From Flavobacterium sp. 83 (GTDB lineage: Bacteria > Bacteroidota > Bacteroidia > Flavobacteriales > Flavobacteriaceae), in NCBI RefSeq assembly GCF_000744835.1, contig NZ_JQMS01000001.1:1736001-1800000 (forward strand): DNA of 64,000 nt, written 5' to 3'. The notes under the pieces are model-generated. The model worked only from the letters and a program-made list of their open reading frames with translations. It did no database searches and was not told where the DNA came from. A program made the translations under genes and the position numbers. Position 1 is the first letter of the stretch, and every line of letters begins with the position of its first letter. Of the stretch, positions 54,115 through 62,267 are shown piece after piece.

Positions 54115-54996
54115 ATGTCACATAAAGCAGGTTTTGTAAACATCATAGGAAATCCAAATGTTGGGAAATCAACATTAATGAATGCCTTTGTTGGAGAAAG
54201 ATTATCAATTATTACTTCAAAAGCACAAACAACACGTCATAGAATTCTGGGAATTGTAAACGGAGAAGATTTTCAAATGATCTTATCAGATACGCCTGGA
54301 ATCATAAAGCCGGCATATGAAATGCAGGAATCAATGATGAATTTTGTAAAATCGGCTTTTGAAGATGCTGATGTTCTGATTTATATGGTGGAAATTGGAG
54401 AACAAGAACTGAAAGACGAAGCGTTTTTTAATAAAATTATCCATGCCAAAATCCCTGTTTTATTATTATTGAATAAAATTGACAATTCAAATCAGGCGCA
54501 GCTAGAAGAACAGGTGGCTTTCTGGACCGCGAAAGTTCCTAATGCAGAAATTTTTCCAATTTCAGCATTGCAGAATTTTAATGTGCCAGAAGTTTTTGGA
54601 AGAATCATTTCGTTGTTGCCGGAATCTCCTGCATATTACCCGAAAGATCAATTGACAGATAAACCGGAGCGTTTCTTTGTAAATGAAACCATTCGTGAGA
54701 AAATTTTGTTGAATTACAGCAAAGAAATCCCATACGCCGTAGAAATTGTAACCGAAGAGTTTTTTGAAGATGAAAACATCATTAGAATCCGTTCTTTGAT
54801 TATGGTAGAGCGTGAAACTCAAAAAGGAATTGTGATTGGTCATAAAGGTGCTGCTTTGAAAAAAGTAGGAATGGAAGCACGTGTCGATTTAGAGAAATTC
54901 TTTGGAAAACAAATCCATATTGAGTTGTACGTGAAAGTGAATAAAAACTGGAGAAGCAACGCGAATATGTTGAAGCGTTTTGGTTATAACCAATAA
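54115..54996 (+). CDS. era: GTPase Era
   Basis: Ribosome-assembly GTPase that binds the 3' end of 16S rRNA. It is 293 aa with G motifs GNPNVGKST (11-19), SDTPG, LLNKID, and SALQ. The C-terminal KH domain shows VIGHKGAALKKVGMEARVDLEKFFG. Its neighbour der is also a ribosome-assembly GTPase; the two are separated by 214 bp containing a dispersed repeat and a der promoter. Confidence 0.98.
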   Translation: MSHKAGFVNIIGNPNVGKSTLMNAFVGERLSIITSKAQTTRHRILGIVNGEDFQMILSDTPGIIKPAYEMQESMMNFVKSAFEDADVLIYMVEIGEQELKDEAFFNKIIHAKIPVLLLLNKIDNSNQAQLEEQVAFWTAKVPNAEIFPISALQNFNVPEVFGRIISLLPESPAYYPKDQLTDKPERFFVNETIREKILLNYSKEIPYAVEIVTEEFFEDENIIRIRSLIMVERETQKGIVIGHKGAALKKVGMEARVDLEKFFGKQIHIELYVKVNKNWRSNANMLKRFGYNQ

Positions 54997-55063
54997 GAGT
55001 TGATTTTTTTATTCGATTACTTGTTTAATCGTTTGAAAATAAAAGCTGTTTAATCTCGAAATG

Positions 55064-55144
55064 CCCTAGCCCTGATAATAGCGGCATCCTTTTTCTGGCT
55101 TTTTTAGACAGAAAAAGATACAGCGGATAGCAGGAAAAAGCTCC
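55064..55144 (+). repeat. Dispersed flavobacterial structured element, copy A
   Basis: Begins CCCTAGCCCTGATAATAGCG and ends GGATAGCAGGAAAAAGCTCC. A stem ATCCTTTTTCTG/CAGAAAAAGAT with one bulge forms its middle. Head and tail match 36303-36470 on the other strand. It lies just upstream of the der promoter. Confidence 0.65.
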
Positions 55145-55158
55145 TTAAAACTTTAAAG

Positions 55159-55188
55159 TTGAAAGCTTAAACAAAAAGCATACCTTTG
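55159..55188 (+). promoter_or_regulatory. der promoter
   Basis: TTG (55159-55161), 19 bases, TACCTTTG (55181-55188): exact consensus, 22 bases before the ATG. Confidence 0.85.
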
Positions 55189-55210
55189 CAAAATATTTGA
55201 AAATAGGATT

Positions 55211-56521
55211 ATGAATAACATTGTTGCCATTGTAGGAAGGCCAAACGTAGGAAAATCGACGCTATTTAATCGATTAATCCAAAGAAGAGAAGCTATTGTA
55301 GATTCAGTTTCGGGAGTTACCCGTGACAGAAACTATGGAAAAAGCGAATGGAACGGAAAGGAATTTTCGGTAATTGATACTGGCGGATACGTGCGTGGGT
55401 CGGATGACGTTTTTGAAGGCGAAATACGTAAACAAGTAGAACTTGCTATTGATGAGGCGGATGTTATCATTTTTGTAGTAGATGTTGAAGAAGGAATTAC
55501 ACCAATGGATGATGTTGTTGCGCGTTTATTGCGTAAAGTGACTAAGCCGGTTTTATTGGCGGTAAACAAGGTTGATAATGCCATGCGCGAGAAAGATGCT
55601 CTTGAGTTTTACAACTTGGGTCTGGGTGAATATTATACGTTTGCTAGTATTTCAGGAAGTGGAACAGGAGATTTATTGGATGCTTTGATTGATGCTTTTC
55701 CTGTAAAACCAGAACCAGTTCAAGAAGAAGTCGTTTTGCCTCGTTTTGCGGTTGTTGGACGTCCAAATGCTGGGAAATCGAGTTTTATCAATGCACTAAT
55801 TGGTAAAGAGCGTTTTATGGTTACGGATATCGCGGGGACAACCCGTGATGCTATTGATACTAAATTTGACCGTTTTGGTTTTGAATTTAACTTGGTTGAT
55901 ACTGCGGGAATCCGTCGTAAAGCGAAAGTTAAAGAAGATTTAGAGTTTTACTCGGTAATGCGTTCTGTTCGTGCGATTGAGCATGCCGATATTTGTATTT
56001 TGATTATTGATGCCACTCGTGGTTTTGAGGGACAGGATCAAAGTATTTTTTGGTTGGCAGAAAAGAATAGAAAAGGAGTTGTAATCCTTGTAAATAAATG
56101 GGATTTGGTTGAAAAAGAAACCATGTCAACCAGAGATTACGAAGAAAAAATTAAAAAAGAATTAATGCCGTTTACGGATGTGCCTATTCTTTTTGTTTCG
56201 GCATTAACAAAACAACGTTTGTTAAAAGCATTGGAAGCTACCGTAAAAGTTTACGAGAACAGACAACAGCGTATTGCAACTTCAAAATTCAACGAATTTA
56301 TGTTGAAAGTGATTGAAGCCTACCCACCACCAGCAACAAAAGGGAAATATGTGAAAATTAAGTATTGTATGCAGTTGCCAACACAGACACCACAATTTGT
56401 GTTTTTTGCCAATATGCCACAATATGTAAAAGAACCTTATAAACGTTATCTGGAAAATAAAATTAGAGAAAACTGGGACTTTTCAGGAGTGCCAATAGAT
56501 ATTTATATCAGAGAGAAATAA
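55211..56521 (+). CDS. der: GTPase Der (EngA), 50S assembly
   Basis: Tandem-GTPase of 436 aa needed for 50S subunit assembly. G1 motifs are GRPNVGKST (first domain) and GRPNAGKSS (second, near 183), each with its DTGG/DTAG and NKVD/NKWD partners. The C-terminal KH-like domain holds RPGFKxxP-like [16 protein letters not shown]. It is followed by a strong terminator. Confidence 0.98.
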   Translation: MNNIVAIVGRPNVGKSTLFNRLIQRREAIVDSVSGVTRDRNYGKSEWNGKEFSVIDTGGYVRGSDDVFEGEIRKQVELAIDEADVIIFVVDVEEGITPMDDVVARLLRKVTKPVLLAVNKVDNAMREKDALEFYNLGLGEYYTFASISGSGTGDLLDALIDAFPVKPEPVQEEVVLPRFAVVGRPNAGKSSFINALIGKERFMVTDIAGTTRDAIDTKFDRFGFEFNLVDTAGIRRKAKVKEDLEFYSVMRSVRAIEHADICILIIDATRGFEGQDQSIFWLAEKNRKGVVILVNKWDLVEKETMSTRDYEEKIKKELMPFTDVPILFVSALTKQRLLKALEATVKVYENRQQRIATSKFNEFMLKVIEAYPPPATKGKYVKIKYCMQLPTQTPQFVFFANMPQYVKEPYKRYLENKIRENWDFSGVPIDIYIREK

Positions 56522-56522
56522 G

Positions 56523-56555
56523 AAAAAAGCGATTGTGTTGAACAATCGCTTTTTT
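56523..56555. terminator. Terminator of der, shared with chrA side
   Basis: AAAAAAGCGATTGT and ACAATCGCTTTTTT form a perfect 14-bp stem; A and T runs on both sides let it act in both directions. Confidence 0.88.
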
Positions 56556-56563
56556 TTATAAAC

Positions 56564-57733
56564 TTAAAACAGTTTAAGTAAAACTCCTAAAAGTGCTGCA
56601 ATGGCTATAATATGTGGTTCTTGTATTTTTTTGATATAAATGAGAATCAAAACGGTACCTTCAGCTATCATTGCTGTCGGAATATCTACAATAGTCCGGA
56701 GAGCAATTACTATTACCGCTCCTACCAAAGCGCCAATAACTCCGGCAGTTATTCCTTCTACAAATGCTTTGATGCTTCTGTTTTGTGATATTTTTTTGAA
56801 ATAGGGAGCGGGAATTACCGTAAATAAATAGCAAGGCAGAAAAACGCCCAAAGCGGCAATAGTTGCTCCAGTTGCTCCAGCAACTAAATACCCAATGAAA
56901 CCGACTGTAATTACAACTGGTCCAGGAGTAATCATCGCTACTGCAACTGCATCAACAAATTGATGTTCGATTAACCATCCGTGTTCATTGACCACTCCAG
57001 CATGTAAAAAGGGAACAATTGCGAGTCCACTTCCAAAAACAAAGGCTCCCGCTTTGATGAAAAACCAGGCGAGATCCCCTAATTTTCCAAGTTCAATAGT
57101 CGAGAAGGCTGCGGTAGTGAGTAAAAACAGGGATGTGTTTTTTGGTTTTTTTATCCATTCTGGGGGTGCTTTTACAACCATATAGATCAAACCTAAAGCA
57201 ATAAATAATAAGAGTTCTTCTTTTTGAGTTACAGCCGTTAAAATAGTAGCTGCAATATAAAACAGCCACAGCAACCAATTTTGTTTGAGTGCTGGGAATT
57301 CAAATTTACCGATGGATTTAATAGTGAGTTTATAAGAACTTAATACAATAATTCCAATTACAGCTGCACTAATTCCATAGAAAATAGCTTGCATCCAAGG
57401 CAATCCTCCATACGCTTGGTAGGCCATTCCTAATAAAACAACCATTATAAATGAAGGGAGAACAAAGGCCAATCCGGAAAGTGTTGCACCTAAAACCCCA
57501 AAGTGTACAAACCCAATATAAATTCCCAGTTGTGCTGCCAAAGGTCCTGGAGCTAATTGCGAAAGTGCTAATCCTTCCTTGAAATCGGAATCATTAATCC
57601 ATTTTTTATTTTCTACCAAGTCACTATGCATGTAACCAACTAATGCCACTGGACCGCCAAAACCTGTTGTGCCCAGTTTGAGGAAATATTTTATTAAATC
57701 GATTAAAGTGTAATTAAGTTTTTCTATAATCAT
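56564..57733 (-). CDS. chrA: Chromate transporter ChrA, long-chain (two-domain) type
   Basis: Inner-membrane CHR-family transporter, 389 aa, with two homologous CHR halves. The first carries KLGTTGFGGPVALVGYM and LSQLAPGPLAAQLG. The second carries FIKAGAFVFGSGLAIVPFL and VAMITPGPVVITVG. The family exports chromate; the natural substrate in a soil or water bacterium may be different. The ATG at 57733 is preferred over the TTG at 57757. A monocistronic gene, convergent with der. Confidence 0.9.
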   Translation of the reverse strand: MIIEKLNYTLIDLIKYFLKLGTTGFGGPVALVGYMHSDLVENKKWINDSDFKEGLALSQLAPGPLAAQLGIYIGFVHFGVLGATLSGLAFVLPSFIMVVLLGMAYQAYGGLPWMQAIFYGISAAVIGIIVLSSYKLTIKSIGKFEFPALKQNWLLWLFYIAATILTAVTQKEELLLFIALGLIYMVVKAPPEWIKKPKNTSLFLLTTAAFSTIELGKLGDLAWFFIKAGAFVFGSGLAIVPFLHAGVVNEHGWLIEHQFVDAVAVAMITPGPVVITVGFIGYLVAGATGATIAALGVFLPCYLFTVIPAPYFKKISQNRSIKAFVEGITAGVIGALVGAVIVIALRTIVDIPTAMIAEGTVLILIYIKKIQEPHIIAIAALLGVLLKLF

Positions 57734-57818
57734 ATCCGTTATTTTAAAAAAAGACAACTAAAAATGAACTAGGTAACTTAAAATAGGATAGATTTCCTTT
57801 TAACCTTGTTTTTTTATG

Positions 57819-58559
57819 TTACTTCTTTTTGTTAAGGTTTATTTTATGATAAAACGTAAACCGAATAATATCTCGGTCAAAATAATCAACACCACTTGCA
57901 CGTTGTTGAAAACTGTTTAAATACCCCAATTCCAAAGCGATATTTTTGTTGACACCGTATTGAAAAGCGGCATAAATTCGGTTTTGATCAAAAGTGTTTT
58001 TAACAACATTTTTACCACCATTAATCATTAATTCATCGTAGACAATTGCTTTCAAATACTGGCTTTCTTTTTTCCAAAAGGAATATTCTCCTTGAAGACG
58101 GTATCTGAATCTCCAATAAAAAGTAGTTCCAGGAAGTAAGCCTATTTTATCTGCATTGTGAAAAAATCGCTCTTCTACTTGAAATCTTTGGTTCACTGTT
58201 ACCTTGCCGTGTTCTTGTTTCCAAGTAATATCCTGTTGCCCTCTGTTTTCGGGTATTCTAAAATCATAGGTGGTTTCTGGAACTTGTGTTGCCACAGAGA
58301 AATAAGCGTATCCAGCACCTATTTCTATATCTTTATTAATTTTGTACCGTCCCTGAATTCGCATTTCATATAAATTTTCCTCTACAAGATTTATAAAAAT
58401 GCGATTGTCAAATTCACTATGAATAGACCATTTGTTGTCTAGTGTCAATTGGTTGTAATACCGTGTCCAAAGCAAACTTTGATGATCTACATTTTTTTCA
58501 GTTTGGGCTTTACAGATTAAACAGACGAATAAAAGACTAAAGATATTGATGATTTTCAT
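57819..58559 (-). CDS. DUF2490 exported protein
   Basis: Signal peptide MKIINIFSLLFVCLICKAQ followed by about 225 residues of alternating beta-strand pattern, as in a small outer-membrane barrel (WTRYYNQLTLDNKWSIHSEF, YLKAIVYDELMIN, ALELGYLNSFQQR, IIRFTFYHKIN). This is DUF2490, common in Bacteroidota. The ATG at 58559 is chosen to place the signal peptide first. It follows pstB on the same strand with 68 bp between them; a link to phosphate is not shown. Confidence 0.8.
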   Translation of the reverse strand: MKIINIFSLLFVCLICKAQTEKNVDHQSLLWTRYYNQLTLDNKWSIHSEFDNRIFINLVEENLYEMRIQGRYKINKDIEIGAGYAYFSVATQVPETTYDFRIPENRGQQDITWKQEHGKVTVNQRFQVEERFFHNADKIGLLPGTTFYWRFRYRLQGEYSFWKKESQYLKAIVYDELMINGGKNVVKNTFDQNRIYAAFQYGVNKNIALELGYLNSFQQRASGVDYFDRDIIRFTFYHKINLNKKK

Positions 58560-58627
58560 AGAGTTTGTTTCAATTTTCGGCAAATGTAAACAAACTCTAT
58601 GAATTTAATAGGATTTATTTTTTGCTG

Positions 58628-59389
58628 CTAAACTAAAAAACCTTTTACATAATCTTTGGTCAGTTTTTCTTTCGGATTCAAAAGCACTTCTTCCGTTGGA
58701 CCAAATTCAATAATTTCTCCCATATATACAAAACCAATATAATCCGAAACTCTTCGAGCTTGACGCAAAATATGAGTTACTAAAACGATCGTGTATTTGT
58801 CTTTTAGTTGCAAAAATAATTCCTCAATAGCTTGTGTAGAAATCGGGTCTAATGCCGAAGTTGGCTCATCTCCTAAAATAATTTCCGGTTCGATGGCAAG
58901 TCCTCTGGCCAAACACAATCTTTGTTGTTGTCCAATGGAAAGGCGAGTGGCAGGCGATTTCAACCTGTCTTTTACTTCATCCCAAAGATTCACACCACGA
59001 AGGTATTTTTCGACAATTTCGTCCAATTCTTTTTTGTTGTGGTTGCCGTGAATGCGTTGTCCATAGGCAATGTTGTCATAGATATTCATAGGCAACGGAA
59101 AAGGTCTTTGCGACAGCAAACCCATTTTTTTTCGAATGTGGGTTACTTCTACTTTTGGGTCGTAAATATTTTCTCCGTCCACTAAAACTTTTCCTTCCAC
59201 ACGCACATCATTTTGACGGTCGAGCAATCGGTTCATTGTTTTAAGAAGCGTGGTTTTTCCACAACCTGAAGGACCTATTAATGAAGTAACTTTTTTATCC
59301 GGGATGTCCAGATTGATGTTTTTTAGGATGTGATTTTCTCCAATATGGACGTTTAAATTTTGAATGCTGATATGTGGTTGAATGATCAT
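58628..59389 (-). CDS. pstB: Phosphate ABC transporter ATP-binding protein PstB
   Basis: ATPase of the high-affinity phosphate importer, 253 aa. Walker A GPSGCGKTT (38-46), Q-loop MGLLSQRPFPLPMNIYDN (the PstB form), signature LSIGQQQRLCLAR and Walker B ILGDEPTSALDP. It overlaps pstA by 4 bp. No phoU gene follows; DUF2490 is next. Confidence 0.97.
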   Translation of the reverse strand: MIIQPHISIQNLNVHIGENHILKNINLDIPDKKVTSLIGPSGCGKTTLLKTMNRLLDRQNDVRVEGKVLVDGENIYDPKVEVTHIRKKMGLLSQRPFPLPMNIYDNIAYGQRIHGNHNKKELDEIVEKYLRGVNLWDEVKDRLKSPATRLSIGQQQRLCLARGLAIEPEIILGDEPTSALDPISTQAIEELFLQLKDKYTIVLVTHILRQARRVSDYIGFVYMGEIIEFGPTEEVLLNPKEKLTKDYVKGFLV

Positions 59390-60225
59390 ATTTTATTTTT
59401 TGAAAGGTTTTTACTGGCTACTTTTGCCAAAATATTAATAACTAAAACGATAATGGTTAGAACGACTGCTGCGGCATAGGCTCTATTCTGAACCTCTTGA
59501 ATAGGACTACTCAATTGGAAAAAGATGGATAAAGGTAATGTTGCAGCTGGTTGATCCAATGATGTTGGAATACTGTCAGTAAAACCTGCCGTGAAAAGTA
59601 CACAAGCCGCATCACCAATGGCTCTCCCGAAAGACAATAATATCGCCGTAATAATTCCCGGAATAGATTGTCTTAAAATAACTTTTGCCGATTCATAACG
59701 AGTTCCTCCCATAGAGAAAACGGCGTTGCTCATATCTTCTGGAACGACGCGAACGACTTCGTCAATGGCTCGAACTAGGATTGGGATAATCATTAAAGTC
59801 ACGGTAATGATTCCTGCCAACAATGAGGTTTTTAATCCCATATAAACCATAATGGCAAATCCAAAAGCGCCATAAACAATGGACGGAATTCCAAACAAGA
59901 TGTCGTAACTCAATCGGGTAATGGTGGCCAAAGCAGCATTTTTTTTGGCATACACATTAATGTAAATCACTATGGGGAGACTTACAAAAAGCCCCAAAAT
60001 TGTAGAACCTATCGTGATGTAAATTGATCCCACAATTGCATTCAAAATACCGCCGCCTTTTCCGATATAGAAACCGCCTTCAGGAATTTTGGAAACCATA
60101 TCCCAATTCAATGAACCCAGTCCTTTTGAAAAAAGGGTGTACAATATCATAAACAAGGTACTGCTGATGATTACCGTGCTTAGTATCATCAAAACCTTGA
60201 ATATATTTTCTTCTATTTTTCTCAT
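59386..60225 (-). CDS. pstA: Phosphate ABC transporter permease PstA
   Basis: Inner-membrane permease, 279 aa, about six membrane segments. The MetI-like inner-membrane loop is visible as AVFSMGGTRYESAKVILRQSIPGIITAILLSFGRAIGDA. It follows pstC after 11 bp and overlaps pstB. Confidence 0.96.
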   Translation of the reverse strand: MRKIEENIFKVLMILSTVIISSTLFMILYTLFSKGLGSLNWDMVSKIPEGGFYIGKGGGILNAIVGSIYITIGSTILGLFVSLPIVIYINVYAKKNAALATITRLSYDILFGIPSIVYGAFGFAIMVYMGLKTSLLAGIITVTLMIIPILVRAIDEVVRVVPEDMSNAVFSMGGTRYESAKVILRQSIPGIITAILLSFGRAIGDAACVLFTAGFTDSIPTSLDQPAATLPLSIFFQLSSPIQEVQNRAYAAAVVLTIIVLVINILAKVASKNLSKNKI

Positions 60226-60236
60226 TTTGATTGGAG

Positions 60237-61130
60237 TTAGTTGTTTCTTTTTTCGATTCGATATAAAATAATTCTCGACAGCGCATTGAATAAAAAGATG
60301 ATGACAAACAGCAGTAACGCGGCAAACATCAATGCGGAATCATACATAGGTATGGACATCATTTCGCCGTAATTATTAGCGATAAGCGCCGGCAATGGAT
60401 AAGCTGAATCAAAAATATTTTGTGGAACTTGTGCCAAATTTCCGCAGACCATCAAAACCGCGATGGTTTCTCCAAAGGCCCTGGAAATGGCTAGAACAAC
60501 TGCCGCTACAATTCCATCTGTCGATTTTCGTAGAACTACTTTTTTGGTAGTTTGCCATTGTGTTGCTCCCAATGATAAGGAAGCATTTCGCAAGTCTTGT
60601 GGCACATTGACAAATACTTCAATCACGATACTGATGATGAGCGGAAAAATCATAATTGCCAAAACAATTCCTCCCGCCAATACAGAATAACCTGTTGAGA
60701 ATTCCACAAAATGGGGTGCAATATGATCCTGTATCAATGGAATAATGACCAAAACACCCCAAACTCCATAAAGAACCGGTGGAATTCCTGAGAGCAATTC
60801 TATTAAAGGCAAAACCAATTTTCGGATGCGTATGTGAGCATATTCCGAAAGGTAAATCGCCGTCAGCATTGATAATGGTAAAGCAATAATAATGGCAATA
60901 GCCGTTACCCAAAGTGTTCCAACAATAAATGGATAAAACCCGAAAGCTTCCTTGAAAGGTTTCCATTCGGAGGAGAATAATAAATTATAAAGTGAAGTGC
61001 TGTTTAGAATGGGGATTGATTTGTAGAATAATCCCAACCCAATCAGTACTACCGTCGAAATGGACAAGATAGTGAGTGCCAGAAATGATTTGCTGACGAA
61101 GCTGTCTTTGAGTAGTCTTATGTTTTTCAT
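60237..61130 (-). CDS. pstC: Phosphate ABC transporter permease PstC
   Basis: Inner-membrane permease, 297 aa, six membrane segments. The ATPase-contact loop is NASLSLGATQWQTTKKVVLRKSTDGIVAAVVLAISRAFGE. It is preceded by a hairpin in the pstS-pstC gap. Confidence 0.96.
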   Translation of the reverse strand: MKNIRLLKDSFVSKSFLALTILSISTVVLIGLGLFYKSIPILNSTSLYNLLFSSEWKPFKEAFGFYPFIVGTLWVTAIAIIIALPLSMLTAIYLSEYAHIRIRKLVLPLIELLSGIPPVLYGVWGVLVIIPLIQDHIAPHFVEFSTGYSVLAGGIVLAIMIFPLIISIVIEVFVNVPQDLRNASLSLGATQWQTTKKVVLRKSTDGIVAAVVLAISRAFGETIAVLMVCGNLAQVPQNIFDSAYPLPALIANNYGEMMSIPMYDSALMFAALLLFVIIFLFNALSRIILYRIEKRNN

Positions 61131-61144
61131 TTATTTGCAGTAAA

Positions 61145-61202
61145 CCACCCTTAAAAAGACTGTTTTTAAACCGCTTTCGGTTTTAGTATTTACTTAGGGT
61201 GG
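61145..61202 (-). promoter_or_regulatory. Intercistronic hairpin between pstS and pstC
   Basis: Outer arms CCACCCT (61145-61151) and AGGGTGG (61196-61202), inner perfect stem AAACCG-CTTT-CGGTTT (61168-61183). No T run follows on the minus strand, so it is probably an mRNA-stabilising or partial-termination element that raises pstS over pstCAB. Confidence 0.5.
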
Positions 61203-61226
61203 ATGTTTTTATTTAGAGGAGTGTTA

Positions 61227-62174
61227 TTATTTTACTTTCCCTAACTCTTTTTTTAATTTTTCACTTGAAAGTTTAATGTATCCCGCTTCCGAAACAAATT
61301 TTTGACCATCGGTTAGGATGTATTTTATAAAGGCTTTTACGGCAGGATTTTTCGGTTTTCCAGTAGTTACAAAATACAAATTTCTAGCTGGAGGAGATGG
61401 ATATTTTCCAGCAACGATGGCTGCAATCAATTTGTCGATATCGCCATAGAAATTTTCATTAGCATCCAATTTTCCATTATTGTTCAAGTCAATAGGCACG
61501 GGAACAATTCCATTGGTAGCTTTGTTGCTTTTTGCATCATAGATGTAAACAATGTTGTTGAAACCAATTCCACTTGGATCTCTTTTAACAGCTTGTGCCA
61601 ATCCTGGATCTCCAAATACGGCAACTCCTTGTAAGTCTTCTTGTTTTTTGCCAAAATAACTAGCCCAAGTTTCGGCAGCTCCAGCAGCATCTGATCTGGT
61701 GTAAACGTGAATTGGTGCGCTACTTTTTAAACCTAAAGTATTCCAAGTTTTATATTTACCCGTGATGAAGATGTTGTTGAAGGCTTCTTTTTTTACGCCT
61801 CTTTTATACAATTCAGCTAAAAAAGGACTTGATGCACTTATGGTTGGAATTACGGCATCTTTAGTTACAGCGATAGCAAAAGCTCCTTTTTTGAATTCGG
61901 CAGGATTTAGCTCACGAGATACCAATCCAATATCGGTTACTTTAGATAATACATCGGTAATTCCTTTTCCTGCACCACCAGCTTGAATGTCTATTTTAAC
62001 TTTTGGATGCGTTTTCTTGAATTCTTCGGCCCATTTTACAGTAATAGGGTATAAAGCAAAAGCTCCCGAAATACTGATGTTTCCTGATACATCTTGTGCC
62101 GAAACTTTGTTTGGGCTAATGTTTGCCAGTAGTAGCACAATTAAGGATAATAATACTTTTTTGTGTGTTTTCAT
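61227..62174 (-). CDS. pstS: Phosphate-binding protein PstS with EF-hand loop
   Basis: Periplasmic phosphate receptor of the ABC importer, 315 aa. A signal peptide (1-26, ending NKVSA) leads to the two-lobed fold with the phosphate-contact segments ISGAFALYPI, QAGGAGKGI and SDAAGAAETWASYFG, the PstS counterparts of SGxxxxP, GSGxG and RSxxSGT. Residues 229-240 (DLNNNGKLDANE) make a canonical calcium EF-hand loop, unusual for PstS. It is the first gene of pstSCAB, preceded by a TonB-receptor gene. Confidence 0.92.
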   Translation of the reverse strand: MKTHKKVLLSLIVLLLANISPNKVSAQDVSGNISISGAFALYPITVKWAEEFKKTHPKVKIDIQAGGAGKGITDVLSKVTDIGLVSRELNPAEFKKGAFAIAVTKDAVIPTISASSPFLAELYKRGVKKEAFNNIFITGKYKTWNTLGLKSSAPIHVYTRSDAAGAAETWASYFGKKQEDLQGVAVFGDPGLAQAVKRDPSGIGFNNIVYIYDAKSNKATNGIVPVPIDLNNNGKLDANENFYGDIDKLIAAIVAGKYPSPPARNLYFVTTGKPKNPAVKAFIKYILTDGQKFVSEAGYIKLSSEKLKKELGKVK

Positions 62175-62217
62175 TTTGTTCGTTTTTATTTAATTTGTGA
62201 TGATTTATTTAATAGTT

Positions 62218-62252
62218 AAAAGTTAGCTCGATATAACACCGAGCTAACTTTT
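62218..62252 (-). terminator. Terminator of the TonB-receptor gene upstream of pstS
   Basis: AAAAGTTAGCTCG and CGAGCTAACTTTT form a perfect 13-bp stem around ATATAACAC. It separates the receptor transcript from pstS, though read-through is possible. Confidence 0.8.
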
Positions 62253-62267
62253 TTATTTTATAATAAT

